Source of the DNA: Pseudocolwellia sp049933045
Lineage (GTDB): Bacteria; Pseudomonadota; Gammaproteobacteria; Enterobacterales; Alteromonadaceae
NCBI RefSeq assembly: GCF_049933045.1
Contig: NZ_CP187926.1
Coordinates: forward strand, 434,001-498,000
DNA length: 64,000 bases
Direction: 5' to 3'
The notes under the pieces: model-generated
The model's database searches: none
Told to the model about the DNA's origin: nothing
Seen by the model: only the letters and a program-made list of their open reading frames with translations
Program-made: the position numbers and the translations under genes
Shown here: positions 46,238 to 54,542 of the stretch, piece by piece
Layout: the number at the start of each line of letters is the position of its first letter
How positions within the stretch are numbered: the first letter of the stretch is position 1

Positions 46238-47068
46238 ATGATGAAAAAAGAAATCCCAGCTCCAATTATCGCAGTTATTTCTCAAAACCTTCCTGATATA
46301 GAAACGCACGCGAGCCTCGATAATCTGTTTTTATATGCGGATGCCCCTGGCGATCCACCTGAAGGCTCAAAACCAGTAAAGGTTCAATCGTGGCTTAGAA
46401 TAATCAATAAAGAATGTGATTACCCGTTAAAGGTATTAGGGAAATTAATTGAGACTCACATGGAGTTACCCGAGCAAGATGAGCAAGAGCAAATTTTGTG
46501 GGGACATAATGTAACTAATCATAAAAAAGAGTTTAAACAAAAATTATTATCAATTTTTAAACAATGCAATCTTACGTATACTTCTGGAGGACATTTATCC
46601 GATGGGAGTTCTGCGCCAAGTAAAGCTTTATCCGAACTTATTAAAGGGCGTGATATTCCATCAATTGACGCTGAATTTAACAGAGCTTTGGCTAACGTTA
46701 ATTCTGAACCAAGAGAAGCCGTTTCAGCTGCATGTAATATATTAGAGTCAATTTTTAAAGTTTACATAGCTGATGAAGGGTTAAGTAAACCACAAAAACA
46801 AGATCTACAAAACGTCTGGAAAATCGTCCGCGGAGATTTAGGTTTCGATACTAAATTAGTTCAAGATGATGACCTTAAAAGAGTACTAAGTGGTATTATT
46901 TCAATAGTCGATGGAATTGGTGCATTCCGCACGCATGCAAGTTCAGCTCATGGTGAAGGTCGCAAAGTTTATAACCTTCAGCCAAGGCATGCTCGCTTAG
47001 CAATCAACTCCGCGCATACAGTTGCGCTTTTTGTTCTTGAAACTTGGGATGAACGGCGTAAAAAATAG
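46238..47068 (+). CDS. Cassette 4: abortive-infection family protein (Abi_C domain)
   Basis: 276 residues. The C-terminal half carries the Abi_C (PF14355-type) pattern: EAVSAACNILESIFKVYIAD, RVLSGIISIVDGIGAFRTHA, SSAHGEG and ARLAINSAHTVALFVLET. The N-terminal half is charged and unassigned. Proteins with this domain are linked to phage abortive infection, and integron cassettes are known to carry such genes. Start ATG 46238 follows TCGAGGT; a second Met is at codon 2. The family call is firm, anti-phage activity is inferred. Confidence 0.78.
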   Translation: MMKKEIPAPIIAVISQNLPDIETHASLDNLFLYADAPGDPPEGSKPVKVQSWLRIINKECDYPLKVLGKLIETHMELPEQDEQEQILWGHNVTNHKKEFKQKLLSIFKQCNLTYTSGGHLSDGSSAPSKALSELIKGRDIPSIDAEFNRALANVNSEPREAVSAACNILESIFKVYIADEGLSKPQKQDLQNVWKIVRGDLGFDTKLVQDDDLKRVLSGIISIVDGIGAFRTHASSAHGEGRKVYNLQPRHARLAINSAHTVALFVLETWDERRKK

Positions 47069-47167
47069 CTAACAAGTTGCTCAAACGGACAAAAAACAGT
47101 TGGCTTTTGCTCGTTCCTCGCTAATTTTAGCCAACTATTTTATTGCCGCTTAGCAAAGCGTTAGCAG
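47067..47167 (+). repeat. attC site 4
   Basis: R'' AGCTAAC, R' GTTAGCA. Closes the Abi_C cassette. Nearly the same inner sequence as attC 22. Confidence 0.87.
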
Positions 47168-47465
47168 TCTTTATTCAGTTTGTATAAATCAGGGATTGGT
47201 TTTTAGTGAAAAGGTTTCACGTTTCACTTTACCTCTCCCTAATTAAAATTTACTTAACGTTAATATCGTAGTGTTCTTTTCTTGGTGTTAATTTTTAAGT
47301 AAAGTGTATTAGAAAGCGTTAGTTGTATTATTAGAGAGTTATTGCGGTAAACCGCTAAAGCTTATCTTACACTGCTAACAAGGCAAAGCAGCAGGACTAA
47401 AAACAGCTGGCCGTTGCTCGTACCTCGCCATTTTGGCCAACAATTTTTAGCCTCTGTTTGAGGCG
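47162..47465 (+). repeat. ORF-less cassette B, copy 1
   Basis: No ORF. Stems: GTGAAA (47207-47212) / TTTCAC (47216-47221); CACTTTAC (47226-47233) / GTAAAGTG (47299-47306); GCGG-TAAA-CCGC (47344-47355). Confidence 0.8.
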
Positions 47466-47471
47466 TTAGTT
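47373..47471 (+). repeat. attC site 5
   Basis: R'' TGCTAAC, R' GTTAGTT; arms CTGGCCGTTGC / TTTTGGCCAAC-type. Typical B-family attC. Confidence 0.88.
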
Positions 47472-47841
47472 GTCCGCACTAAATAAACTATTTTATTTTT
47501 ATAGTTGAGTGCATAACTTATGTCTTTAGTTTGGTTCAATCTTTGGTTTGGCAATGGAAGTGCCTTCAAATATTCACTTCTTCTTTGCCCAACCAAGTTT
47601 TCGCCTTTCTAGTTTAACAGTACAAATAGCTTTAGCTTTTAAGGCTCAAAATTCATGTTTTGGTGTGTCGTGCGGAAGCGCTTATTGCATCTTCCGCTTA
47701 TCCCGTAAACATGGTAACTTATTGTAAAGTTAGTGCTTTTAACAATCAGCAACTAACAAGGCAATCAAAAGGACTAAAAACAGTTGGCCGTGCTCGTGCC
47801 TCGCTATTTTAGCCAACAATTTTTAGCCTCTTATTGGGGCG
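47466..47841 (+). other. ORF-less cassette C
   Basis: Single-copy, about 376 bp, no credible ORF on either strand. Contains GCGGAAG (47672-47678) / CTTCCGC (47691-47697). Content unknown; may hold a promoter or RNA. Confidence 0.65.
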
Positions 47842-47847
47842 TTATGA
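47751..47847 (+). repeat. attC site 6
   Basis: R'' AACTAAC, R' GTTATGA. Almost identical to the right-hand part of the IS-split attC at 63693-63785. Confidence 0.86.
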
Positions 47848-47861
47848 GTACAAGGAACGTT

Positions 47862-48266
47862 ATGTATCATCCTCGAAGTATTGAAGGTCAAGCTGACTGG
47901 CTAGATGAAACAGGCACTAAAATTTATACTGTTTCATCGACAGATTGTATCGTTGATCAATCTAAATATTTTCAGCGCCTTAAGCACGTAAAATCAGCTC
48001 GCGACATCAATTGGTTAAATACTCCTGCTTTTGTTATTTTTCATGATGGTTCTAGCTGCGATTACTTGGTTTTAGTTTGGTGGGGAAATGATAACGAGAT
48101 ATTCACCTCTGTATCTGTAAAAACAGAAAACGTATGGGAAGAAGATCCTACCAAATATTCATTTTGCTTATACGACTTAGAAATAATGTGGATGGAACGG
48201 AATATTTATATCAAAACAATAGATTGCGAACTTCCATCATTGCAACAATATCAAGTTTCGCGCTAA
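47862..48266 (+). CDS. Cassette 7: hypothetical protein
   Basis: 134 residues, start ATG 47862 with CAAGGAA five to six nt upstream. An ATG inside the attC R' core (47844) is in frame but has no ribosome-binding site. The protein is soluble and rich in Trp, Asp and Ser, with WLNTPAFVIFHDGSSCDYLV and LVWWGNDNEIFTSV. No recognised domain. The pattern of a small acidic soluble protein would fit an immunity or accessory protein, but that is not supported by a motif. Confidence 0.7.
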   Translation: MYHPRSIEGQADWLDETGTKIYTVSSTDCIVDQSKYFQRLKHVKSARDINWLNTPAFVIFHDGSSCDYLVLVWWGNDNEIFTSVSVKTENVWEEDPTKYSFCLYDLEIMWMERNIYIKTIDCELPSLQQYQVSR

Positions 48267-48271
48267 TGTAC

Positions 48272-48373
48272 TCATAACAAGGGTTTTCAAGTCGGACAAA
48301 TTACAGTTGGCTTTTTGTTCGTGCCTCACTTATTTTAGCCAACTGCAATTTGCCGCTTAAAACGGCGTTAGGG
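48272..48373 (+). repeat. attC site 7
   Basis: R'' TCATAAC, R' GTTAGGG. Nearly identical inner sequence to attC 32. Confidence 0.86.
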
Positions 48374-48397
48374 CTCAATCGAATCAAATGATGGATC

Positions 48398-49084
48398 ATG
48401 ATTAATATAGGAACAACGGATTTTTATTTAGGCGTACCAAGCCTTCCTGTAGATGAGTTTGAGTCATATTCGACCAAGCTTTTTGAGGAGTGGGAAGAGT
48501 ATGTCGGAGATATATTAAAATTACCCGATTACTGCTTGGTGCTAGATGTTCAAGAAGGATCTATCAGTGCTAAAAGTAAAATACTTGTTGGTGCTACAGC
48601 TATTTGTGGTTTTTTAGCAACATACGGCTCTATATCTTCTGGAGCTAAAAACCTTTATACCGACATAACCGCTGCTGGTAATTACTTAGGTATCAGAGCC
48701 TCGGCTCCTTTTCCTGATGCGAATGTTAAACCGAAAATTCGTAATAGAGGAGAGGCTCTCTCTAAACTCCAGTCGCTTTTTGTTCGAGTTGCAAAGGGAA
48801 CTCTCTCTCCCGAAGAAGCTATGATATTAGCAAGAAATATCTTTGGTGATGATGTTCCTGAATTTATGGATCAACTAAAAGACTCGTTGGAGAAAACACC
48901 ATCACAATTATCACTACCTATCGAAGAGCCTGAGGAACAATCGATTATTCTTCCAAAAGATAATGATAGAGAGCCTCCTTCTCGAAAACCTAAAGTGCAC
49001 GTGATACGTCCTGAGCAATACAGAGTTGAGATATGGAGAGAATCTAAAAAGAGTGAAAGGAATATACGTGTGCGTAAGGTTTAG
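48398..49084 (+). CDS. Cassette 8: hypothetical protein with one membrane segment
   Basis: 228 residues. A hydrophobic segment (ILVGATAICGFLATYGSIS, about residues 60-80) separates an acidic N-terminal part from a C-terminal charged region ending in a basic tail (ESKKSERNIRVRKV). Start ATG 48398; the ribosome-binding site is weak. No known family recognised. Its R'' overlaps the stop region. Confidence 0.7.
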   Translation: MINIGTTDFYLGVPSLPVDEFESYSTKLFEEWEEYVGDILKLPDYCLVLDVQEGSISAKSKILVGATAICGFLATYGSISSGAKNLYTDITAAGNYLGIRASAPFPDANVKPKIRNRGEALSKLQSLFVRVAKGTLSPEEAMILARNIFGDDVPEFMDQLKDSLEKTPSQLSLPIEEPEEQSIILPKDNDREPPSRKPKVHVIRPEQYRVEIWRESKKSERNIRVRKV

Positions 49085-49180
49085 CCCTAACAAGTTGCTC
49101 AAACGGACACAAACAGCTGGCTGTGCTCGTTCCTCGCTATTATAGCCAGCCATTTTTAGCCGCTTAGCAAAGCGTTAGCA
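49085..49180 (+). repeat. attC site 8
   Basis: R'' CCCTAAC, R' GTTAGCA. Closes cassette 8. Confidence 0.86.
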
Positions 49181-49479
49181 GTCTTTATTCAGTTTGTATA
49201 AATCAGGGATTGGTTTTTAGTAAAAAGGTTTTACGTTTCACTTTACCTCTTCCTAATTAAAATTTACTTATCGTTAATTGCTTTGTGTTGTTTTCTCGGT
49301 GTTAATTTTTGAGTAAAGTGTATTAAATAGCGTTAGTTGTAATATTAAAAAGTTATAGCGGTAAACCGCCAAAGCTTATCTTACACTGCTAACAAGGCAA
49401 AGCAGCAGGACTAAAAACAGCTGGCCGTTGCTCGTGCCTCGCCATTTTGGCCAACAATTTTTAGCCTCTGTTTGAGGCG
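49175..49479 (+). repeat. ORF-less cassette B, copy 2
   Basis: First stem is GTAAAA (49220-49225) / TTTTAC (49229-49234): both arms changed relative to copy 1, keeping the pairing. Nearly identical to copy 4. Confidence 0.8.
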
Positions 49480-49485
49480 TTAGGC
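49387..49485 (+). repeat. attC site 9
   Basis: R'' TGCTAAC, R' GTTAGGC. B-family attC. Confidence 0.88.
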
Positions 49486-49518
49486 TTCTTTCGGCATATG
49501 CGATATTGAGATATAAAT

Positions 49519-50034
49519 ATGAATTCAAGAACAGAAAGCTCTGTTGGGCTAGCTAGTGATAATGATTTAAGAATTGCATTACATTATGAAGATGCAGCAA
49601 AAATTTTATATAATTCTAATGCCTACCAAGACGAAATAGTCTTACCTACTCTTTTTTTAATAAGGCAATATTTAGAGCTTATTCTTAAGCACAATATAAA
49701 TAAGTTAAACGAAATTTCTTCGTGTAATAACTTAATAAATAAATTAAATACAGCGCATCGCCTAGTAAAAATTCATGAGGCTTTCATAGAACATTATGAA
49801 AATGTTAAATCTATAAAAAATATCACAGATACAGGAGATGAAAGTCATTTAAATAATTTAAAAAACTTAATAACAGAAATCTCAAAATTTGATTCTGATT
49901 CGCAGGGGTTTAGATATTCCAAAAATAAAAGGGGTGAAAAAATAATAGGTCGCGAAGAACTATTTAATTTAAAAAATACTTTTTGTTTACTGGATAAAGT
50001 AAGTGACTTTCTTAATAGCATAGAAGAGATGTGA
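49519..50034 (+). CDS. Cassette 10: HEPN-like hypothetical protein (copy 1)
   Basis: 171 residues, all helical and charged. LPTLFLIRQYLELILKHNIN resembles the first helices of HEPN-type proteins, and the later SQGFRYSKNKRGE resembles a conserved FRYP-type motif seen in such families. HEPN proteins are often RNases or partners of nucleotidyltransferases in toxin-antitoxin and defence systems, but no R-x4-6-H catalytic motif is evident. ATG 49519. The first 182 bp recur exactly at 63819-64000. Confidence 0.65.
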   Translation: MNSRTESSVGLASDNDLRIALHYEDAAKILYNSNAYQDEIVLPTLFLIRQYLELILKHNINKLNEISSCNNLINKLNTAHRLVKIHEAFIEHYENVKSIKNITDTGDESHLNNLKNLITEISKFDSDSQGFRYSKNKRGEKIIGREELFNLKNTFCLLDKVSDFLNSIEEM

Positions 50035-50065
50035 TGTTAGTATAAATCCATTGGTTAACATAAAA

Positions 50066-50161
50066 GCCTAACAAGAAAATCAACAAGGACTAAAAACAGC
50101 GGGCTGTTCGCTCCGCTCCATTTTAGCCCACTATTTTTAGCCTGTTATTTAGGCGTTAGGG
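50066..50161 (+). repeat. attC site 10
   Basis: R'' GCCTAAC, R' GTTAGGG; inner arms GCGGGCTGTTC / TTTTAGCCCAC-type. Confidence 0.86.
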
Positions 50162-50207
50162 CTACAGTGTAGCCTTGTTAAATTTTAATTATCAAAAGGA
50201 AATGTAA

Positions 50208-50684
50208 ATGAAGAATTTAAAATTACTACTAATATCTACTTTAAGTGTAGTTTCGATAAGTTGTAGCACTTTGCCTTTAAAGGCCGAAATTAAAGATAAC
50301 CATTTTCGATTTGAAAACTTTAAAAGAGATAATAGTTCAAAATTAGAATATGTTCACTTAATGTGTTTTCACAAAAAGCCTATTTCCTGGGTTGAGCCTA
50401 AACAATATTTGAGTGGCGAGCATGATTTATGGGTTAAAGCTAGTATTTCAGAGCGAGACATTCCGAATAGTACCAAAGAGGCTTTTGTCAATTTCAAAGT
50501 AAAACTAGAATCAAATAAAAGCTATATGCTAAATCGTAAAATAGTAGATGATAAAATATCTCTTTGGATACAAGAGGTTGATACTGGCATAGGTGTTTCG
50601 GACGTATTAATTTCTGATTTAAAAAATCCTTTAATAATTGACGATTCTTTACGAAAACGACAATGTAAATCAGGTTCGGTTTAA
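50208..50684 (+). CDS. Cassette 11: lipoprotein (copy 1)
   Basis: 158 residues. Signal peptide with lipobox SISC gives lipidation near Cys19. The mature domain is small, with strands and charged residues and no recognised family; it ends near RKRQCKSGSV. Start ATG 50208 has AAAGGAAATGTAA upstream. The complete cassette (50156-50781) is repeated base for base, as far as I can read, at 61301-61926. Confidence 0.75.
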   Translation: MKNLKLLLISTLSVVSISCSTLPLKAEIKDNHFRFENFKRDNSSKLEYVHLMCFHKKPISWVEPKQYLSGEHDLWVKASISERDIPNSTKEAFVNFKVKLESNKSYMLNRKIVDDKISLWIQEVDTGIGVSDVLISDLKNPLIIDDSLRKRQCKSGSV

Positions 50685-50690
50685 ACGCAG

Positions 50691-50787
50691 CCCTAACAAG
50701 AACTTCAAACGGAAAAAATACAGTTGGCTGTTTCACTTCGTTCACATTATAGCCAACTATATTTTTCCGCTTAAGTAGGCGTTAGCA
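50691..50787 (+). repeat. attC site 11
   Basis: R'' CCCTAAC, R' GTTAGCA. Same inner sequence as attC 36, its duplicated partner. Confidence 0.87.
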
Positions 50788-51083
50788 GTCTTATTCAATT
50801 TGTATAAATCAGGGATTGGTTTTTAGTGAAAGGTTTCACGTTTCTATTTACCTCTTCCTAATTAAAGTTTATTTAAAACTAAATATTCAGTGTTCTTTTC
50901 TTAGTGTTTATTTTTAAGTAAAGTGTATTTTTAATAATGCGTTGTATTATTAACTAGTTATGGCGGTAAACCGCAAACGTTTATCTTCCACGGCTAACAA
51001 GGCATTGCAAAGGACTAAAAACAGCTGGCCGTTGCTCGTGCCTCGCTATTTTGGCCAACAATTTTTAGCCTCTGAATGAGGCG
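50782..51083 (+). repeat. ORF-less cassette B, copy 3
   Basis: Subfamily B2 (attC with AAGGCATTGC and GAATGAGG). Reads the same as copy 10 (60999-61300). Stem GTGAAA-GG-TTTCAC. Confidence 0.8.
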
Positions 51084-51089
51084 TTATGT
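50992..51089 (+). repeat. attC site 12
   Basis: R'' GGCTAAC, R' GTTATGT. B2-subfamily attC. Confidence 0.87.
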
Positions 51090-51132
51090 TTCAAAAGAAT
51101 AAAAAGTGCCTAAAAGTATGGATAGCTGAATT

Positions 51133-51378
51133 ATGAATCAAGTTTCAAAAGAAGAATTCAAAAAAATATTTCTTGAATATGGAAAAGCGTCGGATGGTTG
51201 GGGGAAAGACTACTGGGAGAAAATGTACGAGAACCCCAAACGAGAAAATATGAAGTATTTAGTACGTTTACCTGAAACTGAAGGTAAAAACCGTATGATG
51301 GTGGTAGATGACTATTCCGTAAACGAGTATAGGCTCTTCTTTGTGTCTGTTGACGAGGAGGAGAATCTCTACAGGTAA
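51133..51378 (+). CDS. Cassette 13: small hypothetical protein
   Basis: 81 residues, soluble, rich in Lys, Glu and aromatic residues (YGKASDGWGKDYWEKMYENP). Start ATG 51133; no strong ribosome-binding site. No family recognised. Confidence 0.6.
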   Translation: MNQVSKEEFKKIFLEYGKASDGWGKDYWEKMYENPKRENMKYLVRLPETEGKNRMMVVDDYSVNEYRLFFVSVDEEENLYR

Positions 51379-51407
51379 TTATTTGTTATCATCATAATTA
51401 TGAAATC

Positions 51408-51479
51408 ACATAACAAGTTGCTTCATCGGAAAAACTACTCGCTCGCGCTCGCATTTTTCCGCTGAGCAAGGCGTTATAT
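51408..51479 (+). repeat. attC site 13 (short)
   Basis: R'' ACATAAC, R' GTTATAT. At 72 bp it is about 25 bp shorter than the rest, with a simplified GCTCGCGCTCGC centre. Confidence 0.8.
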
Positions 51480-51821
51480 GCTTTTAAAAATTAGTTCTTT
51501 AAAATGTCGTTTTTCGGTATTTTAATAAAAATTTCAGCGTATAAATTACTACGTGTTTTTCGCTAAACTTGGTTTGGCGTTAGCACTAATAGATATTGCC
51601 TTTTATACCTTTTTCAAAGGTGGCAATGACATTATTTCAGTTTAACCTTTCGCGTGTAGCGTAAAAGTTCACGGTTAGGTTTTATTATTACGGGTGACTT
51701 AAACTCGTGCAGTGTTTGGCTACAACCTCCGCTGCATATAACAAGTTGCTCAAACGGACAAATAACAGTCGGCTGCGCTTCGCGCATTATAGCCAACGGT
51801 CATTTGCCCCTTAGCAAAGCG
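51474..51821 (+). other. ORF-less cassette D
   Basis: Single copy, about 348 bp, no ORF. Contains a stepped hairpin: ATTGCC (51595-51600) with GGCAAT (51622-51627) and ACCTTT (51607-51612) with AAAGGT (51616-51621). Confidence 0.65.
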
Positions 51822-51827
51822 TTATGA
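51736..51827 (+). repeat. attC site 14
   Basis: R'' ATATAAC, R' GTTATGA. Closes cassette D. Confidence 0.84.
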
Positions 51828-52165
51828 GTTTACTACTTTTTGTCTGTTATTTTTTTGTAAAACAGAGCGGTTTTAACAAGTAAACTTTGTGCTTGTTTCA
51901 TACGAGTTTCGCTAGTTAAGGTTTATCAAAGGTCACCAATAGTATTTGCTTTTGAAGTGACTTTTGTAGCAAATACATCGGTTCGTCAATGTGTATTTAG
52001 TAGCGCAAGTTGAGCTTCATTTACAAATTAGGTGTTTACTAATAGAGTCGTGTTTTGAGTTAACCTAAGTTACTCATAACAAGGCAAATCAACAGGACTT
52101 TTACAGCTGGCTGTGCTCGTTCCTCGCAAATTATAAGCCAGCAATAAAAGCCCGTTATTTGGGCG
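51822..52165 (+). repeat. ORF-less cassette A, copy 3
   Basis: Six kb from copies 1 and 2. Keeps GTATTTGCT/AGCAAATAC; its other stem is TTTTAAC with GTTAAGG, using G-T wobble pairs. Confidence 0.75.
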
Positions 52166-52171
52166 TTAAGT
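52074..52171 (+). repeat. attC site 15
   Basis: R'' TCATAAC, R' GTTAAGT. Closes cassette A copy 3. Confidence 0.85.
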
Positions 52172-52189
52172 GACTTAAGTAAGGCTCAC

Positions 52190-52792
52190 ATGGAAAATCA
52201 AGAGTACAAATTAACAATCAAGCTATTTTTTGTTGGTTTATTTATCATTATTTTTGCTGCGTATTTGTCTGAAACCCTGGATTTTGTACCTATGTGGTTT
52301 ATTGGACCTAGGGAGTTAGGGCATTTAATTGGATTTATAGGTATGTCTTTTATGATGTACTTTTATTCAGTATCTTGTTTTGACTCTAAGGTTTTCAAAG
52401 TAAAATTTTCTATTCATTTACCAATCATTTTATTTTCTTATATATTTCTGTTATTTCCTAGCCTAAAGCCTAGCTTCATACCTATTGGAGCAGTAATGCT
52501 AGTAGCAATATTATCTATTTATTACTTGGTATTCTCTTTCGCAGCTTTCAAAAAAATACCGAGAGTCAAAACACAATTTCATTTCAAGCTTATGGTTTTT
52601 ATTTCTATGCTGTTTATTTCTGGATATTGGGAATTAATACATCAACCTCTGATTGATGTATATGGTAAAGGTCCAAGAGGTTATATTCAGTGGCCACAAG
52701 TTAGAATTGATTTAGTCGGAATTGTAATAGCGATGCTTGTGTTGTCTGGTGTTTTAAATCAGTCACTTAACAAGCCAATTCAACAGGACTAA
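52190..52792 (+). CDS. Cassette 16: multi-spanning membrane protein
   Basis: 200 residues with about six hydrophobic segments. Family not recognised; it somewhat resembles small integral membrane proteins of unknown function. ATG 52190. The reading frame runs through the attC R'' core, so the last residues (NKPIQQD) are encoded by the recombination site. Confidence 0.72.
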   Translation: MENQEYKLTIKLFFVGLFIIIFAAYLSETLDFVPMWFIGPRELGHLIGFIGMSFMMYFYSVSCFDSKVFKVKFSIHLPIILFSYIFLLFPSLKPSFIPIGAVMLVAILSIYYLVFSFAAFKKIPRVKTQFHFKLMVFISMLFISGYWELIHQPLIDVYGKGPRGYIQWPQVRIDLVGIVIAMLVLSGVLNQSLNKPIQQD

Positions 52793-52860
52793 AAACAGTG
52801 GGCTGTTCGCTTCGCTCCATTTTAGCCCACAATTTTTAGCCCGTTAATTGGGCGTTATAA
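52765..52860 (+). repeat. attC site 16
   Basis: R'' ACTTAAC, R' GTTATAA. It contains the end of the cassette 16 gene. Confidence 0.85.
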
Positions 52861-52868
52861 GGTCTGTC

Positions 52869-53153
52869 ATGCCGAAGTATTCTGTAGTTCTAGAAGGTAA
52901 GAATTTTCCAGTATTGTCAAATGGTAATACAGAGGTTTTAGGTTTCATGACAACTCGTAAAGTTAAGGCTAACGACTTAGAAGAAGCTGAATTAAAGGCT
53001 GTAGAGTTAATCAAAAAAGATCCTGATTTAATGTCTAATTTGGATAAGGAACATGAAGCTATTCCTGAAATTTATTTGGATAGCATTTACAAGTTAAAGT
53101 GGTGGAAGAGGCTTGGAGGTAAAGGTTATACTTTCTATAAAATGGAAGAGTAA
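52869..53153 (+). CDS. Cassette 17: hypothetical protein
   Basis: 94 residues from ATG 52869, preceded by AAGG about six nt away; an upstream in-frame start would lie in the attC. The sequence YSVVLEGKNFPVLSNGNTEV then TTRKVKANDLEEAELKAVEL looks like a small alpha/beta protein. No family recognised. Confidence 0.65.
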   Translation: MPKYSVVLEGKNFPVLSNGNTEVLGFMTTRKVKANDLEEAELKAVELIKKDPDLMSNLDKEHEAIPEIYLDSIYKLKWWKRLGGKGYTFYKMEE

Positions 53154-53158
53154 TGACC

Positions 53159-53256
53159 TTATAACAAGCTAATTAATAAGGACAAAAAACAGTTGGCTGT
53201 TTTCGTTCCTCAACATTTTAGCCAACAATTTTTTGCCCATTATTAGGGCGTTATAT
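53159..53256 (+). repeat. attC site 17
   Basis: R'' TTATAAC, R' GTTATAT. Closes cassette 17. Confidence 0.85.
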
Positions 53257-53274
53257 GCCAAGGAATCTTCAGCA

Positions 53275-53691
53275 ATGGATGCTCTCGAAAAACTAGCGGA
53301 AAGAAACCGCATTCATAGTAATCATACCGCTAAAGAAAATGGCAATAATTTGTTTGTCGCGATATCTCTGGTGCCCGTTTTAATAACGTACTTTTATACA
53401 ATCTATACTCCGGGTGAGGGATTTGAGTTAGACCTATTAAATGCATTGCTCCCAACTGTTGGAGCTATTATTCTTTCATCGCTTCTTTCAATTTTATTTA
53501 GCTTCCTAATATTTACACATGCGATGAAAGTGATAGCATTCTTTATAATGCAGTGCTGGTTTACTTATTTTTGGAACTCAAATGAGGGTTTTATCTTAAG
53601 TTTCATGCCGTTAATTTTTACATTTTTTATATTTTTATTTCAATTGTCAAAAATTAAGGTAAAGTTGATAAACGATAGAAATGGCATATAA
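53275..53691 (+). CDS. Cassette 18: small membrane protein
   Basis: 138 residues from ATG 53275, with AAGGAA further upstream. About four hydrophobic segments (for example NLFVAISLVPVLITYFYTIY) follow a charged N-terminus. No family recognised. Confidence 0.65.
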   Translation: MDALEKLAERNRIHSNHTAKENGNNLFVAISLVPVLITYFYTIYTPGEGFELDLLNALLPTVGAIILSSLLSILFSFLIFTHAMKVIAFFIMQCWFTYFWNSNEGFILSFMPLIFTFFIFLFQLSKIKVKLINDRNGI

Positions 53692-53784
53692 CAAGCTGTT
53701 TAAGCAGGACAAAATACAGTTGGCTGTTTTCGTTCCTCAACATTTTAGCCAACTAAATTTTGCCCCTTAACGAGGGCGTTATAT
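53686..53784 (+). repeat. attC site 18
   Basis: R'' ATATAAC, R' GTTATAT. Closes cassette 18. Confidence 0.85.
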
Positions 53785-54127
53785 GGTACAAGGAAGTTTG
53801 GTGCACAAAAAAAACATTATCGAAATATTACAATTAATCTCATCTCCTGAAAGTCAGTTCGAGTACGAAAAAAATGTACCGATTGCTCAAGTTCCTGCTG
53901 AATTGTTTTGTACCTGGTTCGACGATTATTATCATCCTAACTCGGCTAAGTTTGTATCGTCATTTAATATTAACGAGCTAAAAGATTTATCATTATTTAA
54001 TGACCACTTTGACAAATATGGTAAAGATGTACCAATGAATAATGGCGTATCTGGTTTGCAAAGTAATTCGAATTGGCTTGCAATTCAATCGTATGCAGGT
54101 AAATTACTGGAAAAGCATTTGTGGTAA
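53783..54127 (+). CDS. Cassette 19: hypothetical protein
   Basis: 114 residues if read from ATG 53783, which lies in the R' core. CAAGGAAG precedes TTG 53798 and GTG 53801, either of which may be the true start. The protein is soluble and acidic, with VPAELFCTWFDDYYHPNS. No family recognised. Its attC is of the B family (see findings). Confidence 0.6.
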   Translation: MVQGSLVHKKNIIEILQLISSPESQFEYEKNVPIAQVPAELFCTWFDDYYHPNSAKFVSSFNINELKDLSLFNDHFDKYGKDVPMNNGVSGLQSNSNWLAIQSYAGKLLEKHLW

Positions 54128-54132
54128 GTACC

Positions 54133-54231
54133 ATATAACAAGGCAAAGCAGCAGGACTAAAAACAGCTGGCCGTTGCTCGTGCCTCGCCATTTTGGCCAA
54201 CAATTTTTAGCCTCTGTTTGGGGCGTTAGCA
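54133..54231 (+). repeat. attC site 19 (B-type attC behind a gene)
   Basis: R'' ATATAAC, R' GTTAGCA; the inner sequence is that of B-family cassettes, with GTTTGGGG as in attC 27. Confidence 0.86.
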
Positions 54232-54529
54232 GTCTTATTCAGTTTGTATAAATCAGGGATTGGTTTTTAGTAAAAAGGTTTTACGTTTCACTTTACCTCT
54301 TCCTAATTAAAATTTACTTATCGTTAATTGCTTTGTGTTGTTTTCTCGGTGTTAATTTTTGAGTAAAGTGTATTAAATAGCGTTAGTTGTAATATTAAAA
54401 AGTTATAGCGGTAAACCGCCAAAGCTTATCTTACACTGCTAACAAGGCAAAGCAGCAGGACTAAAAACAGCTGGCCGTTGCTCGTGCCTCGCCATTTTGG
54501 CCAACAATTTTTAGCCTCTGTTTGAGGCG
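54226..54529 (+). repeat. ORF-less cassette B, copy 4
   Basis: GTAAAA/TTTTAC stem version; nearly identical to copy 2. Confidence 0.8.
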
Positions 54530-54535
54530 TTATGT
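54437..54535 (+). repeat. attC site 20
   Basis: R'' TGCTAAC, R' GTTATGT. B-family attC. Confidence 0.88.
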
Positions 54536-54542
54536 GTAAACT

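Noticed and set aside
51578..51584. GTTAGCA inside ORF-less cassette D as a hidden recombination core
   Set aside because: No matching R'' or inner arms lie upstream at attC distance; probably chance or a remnant.
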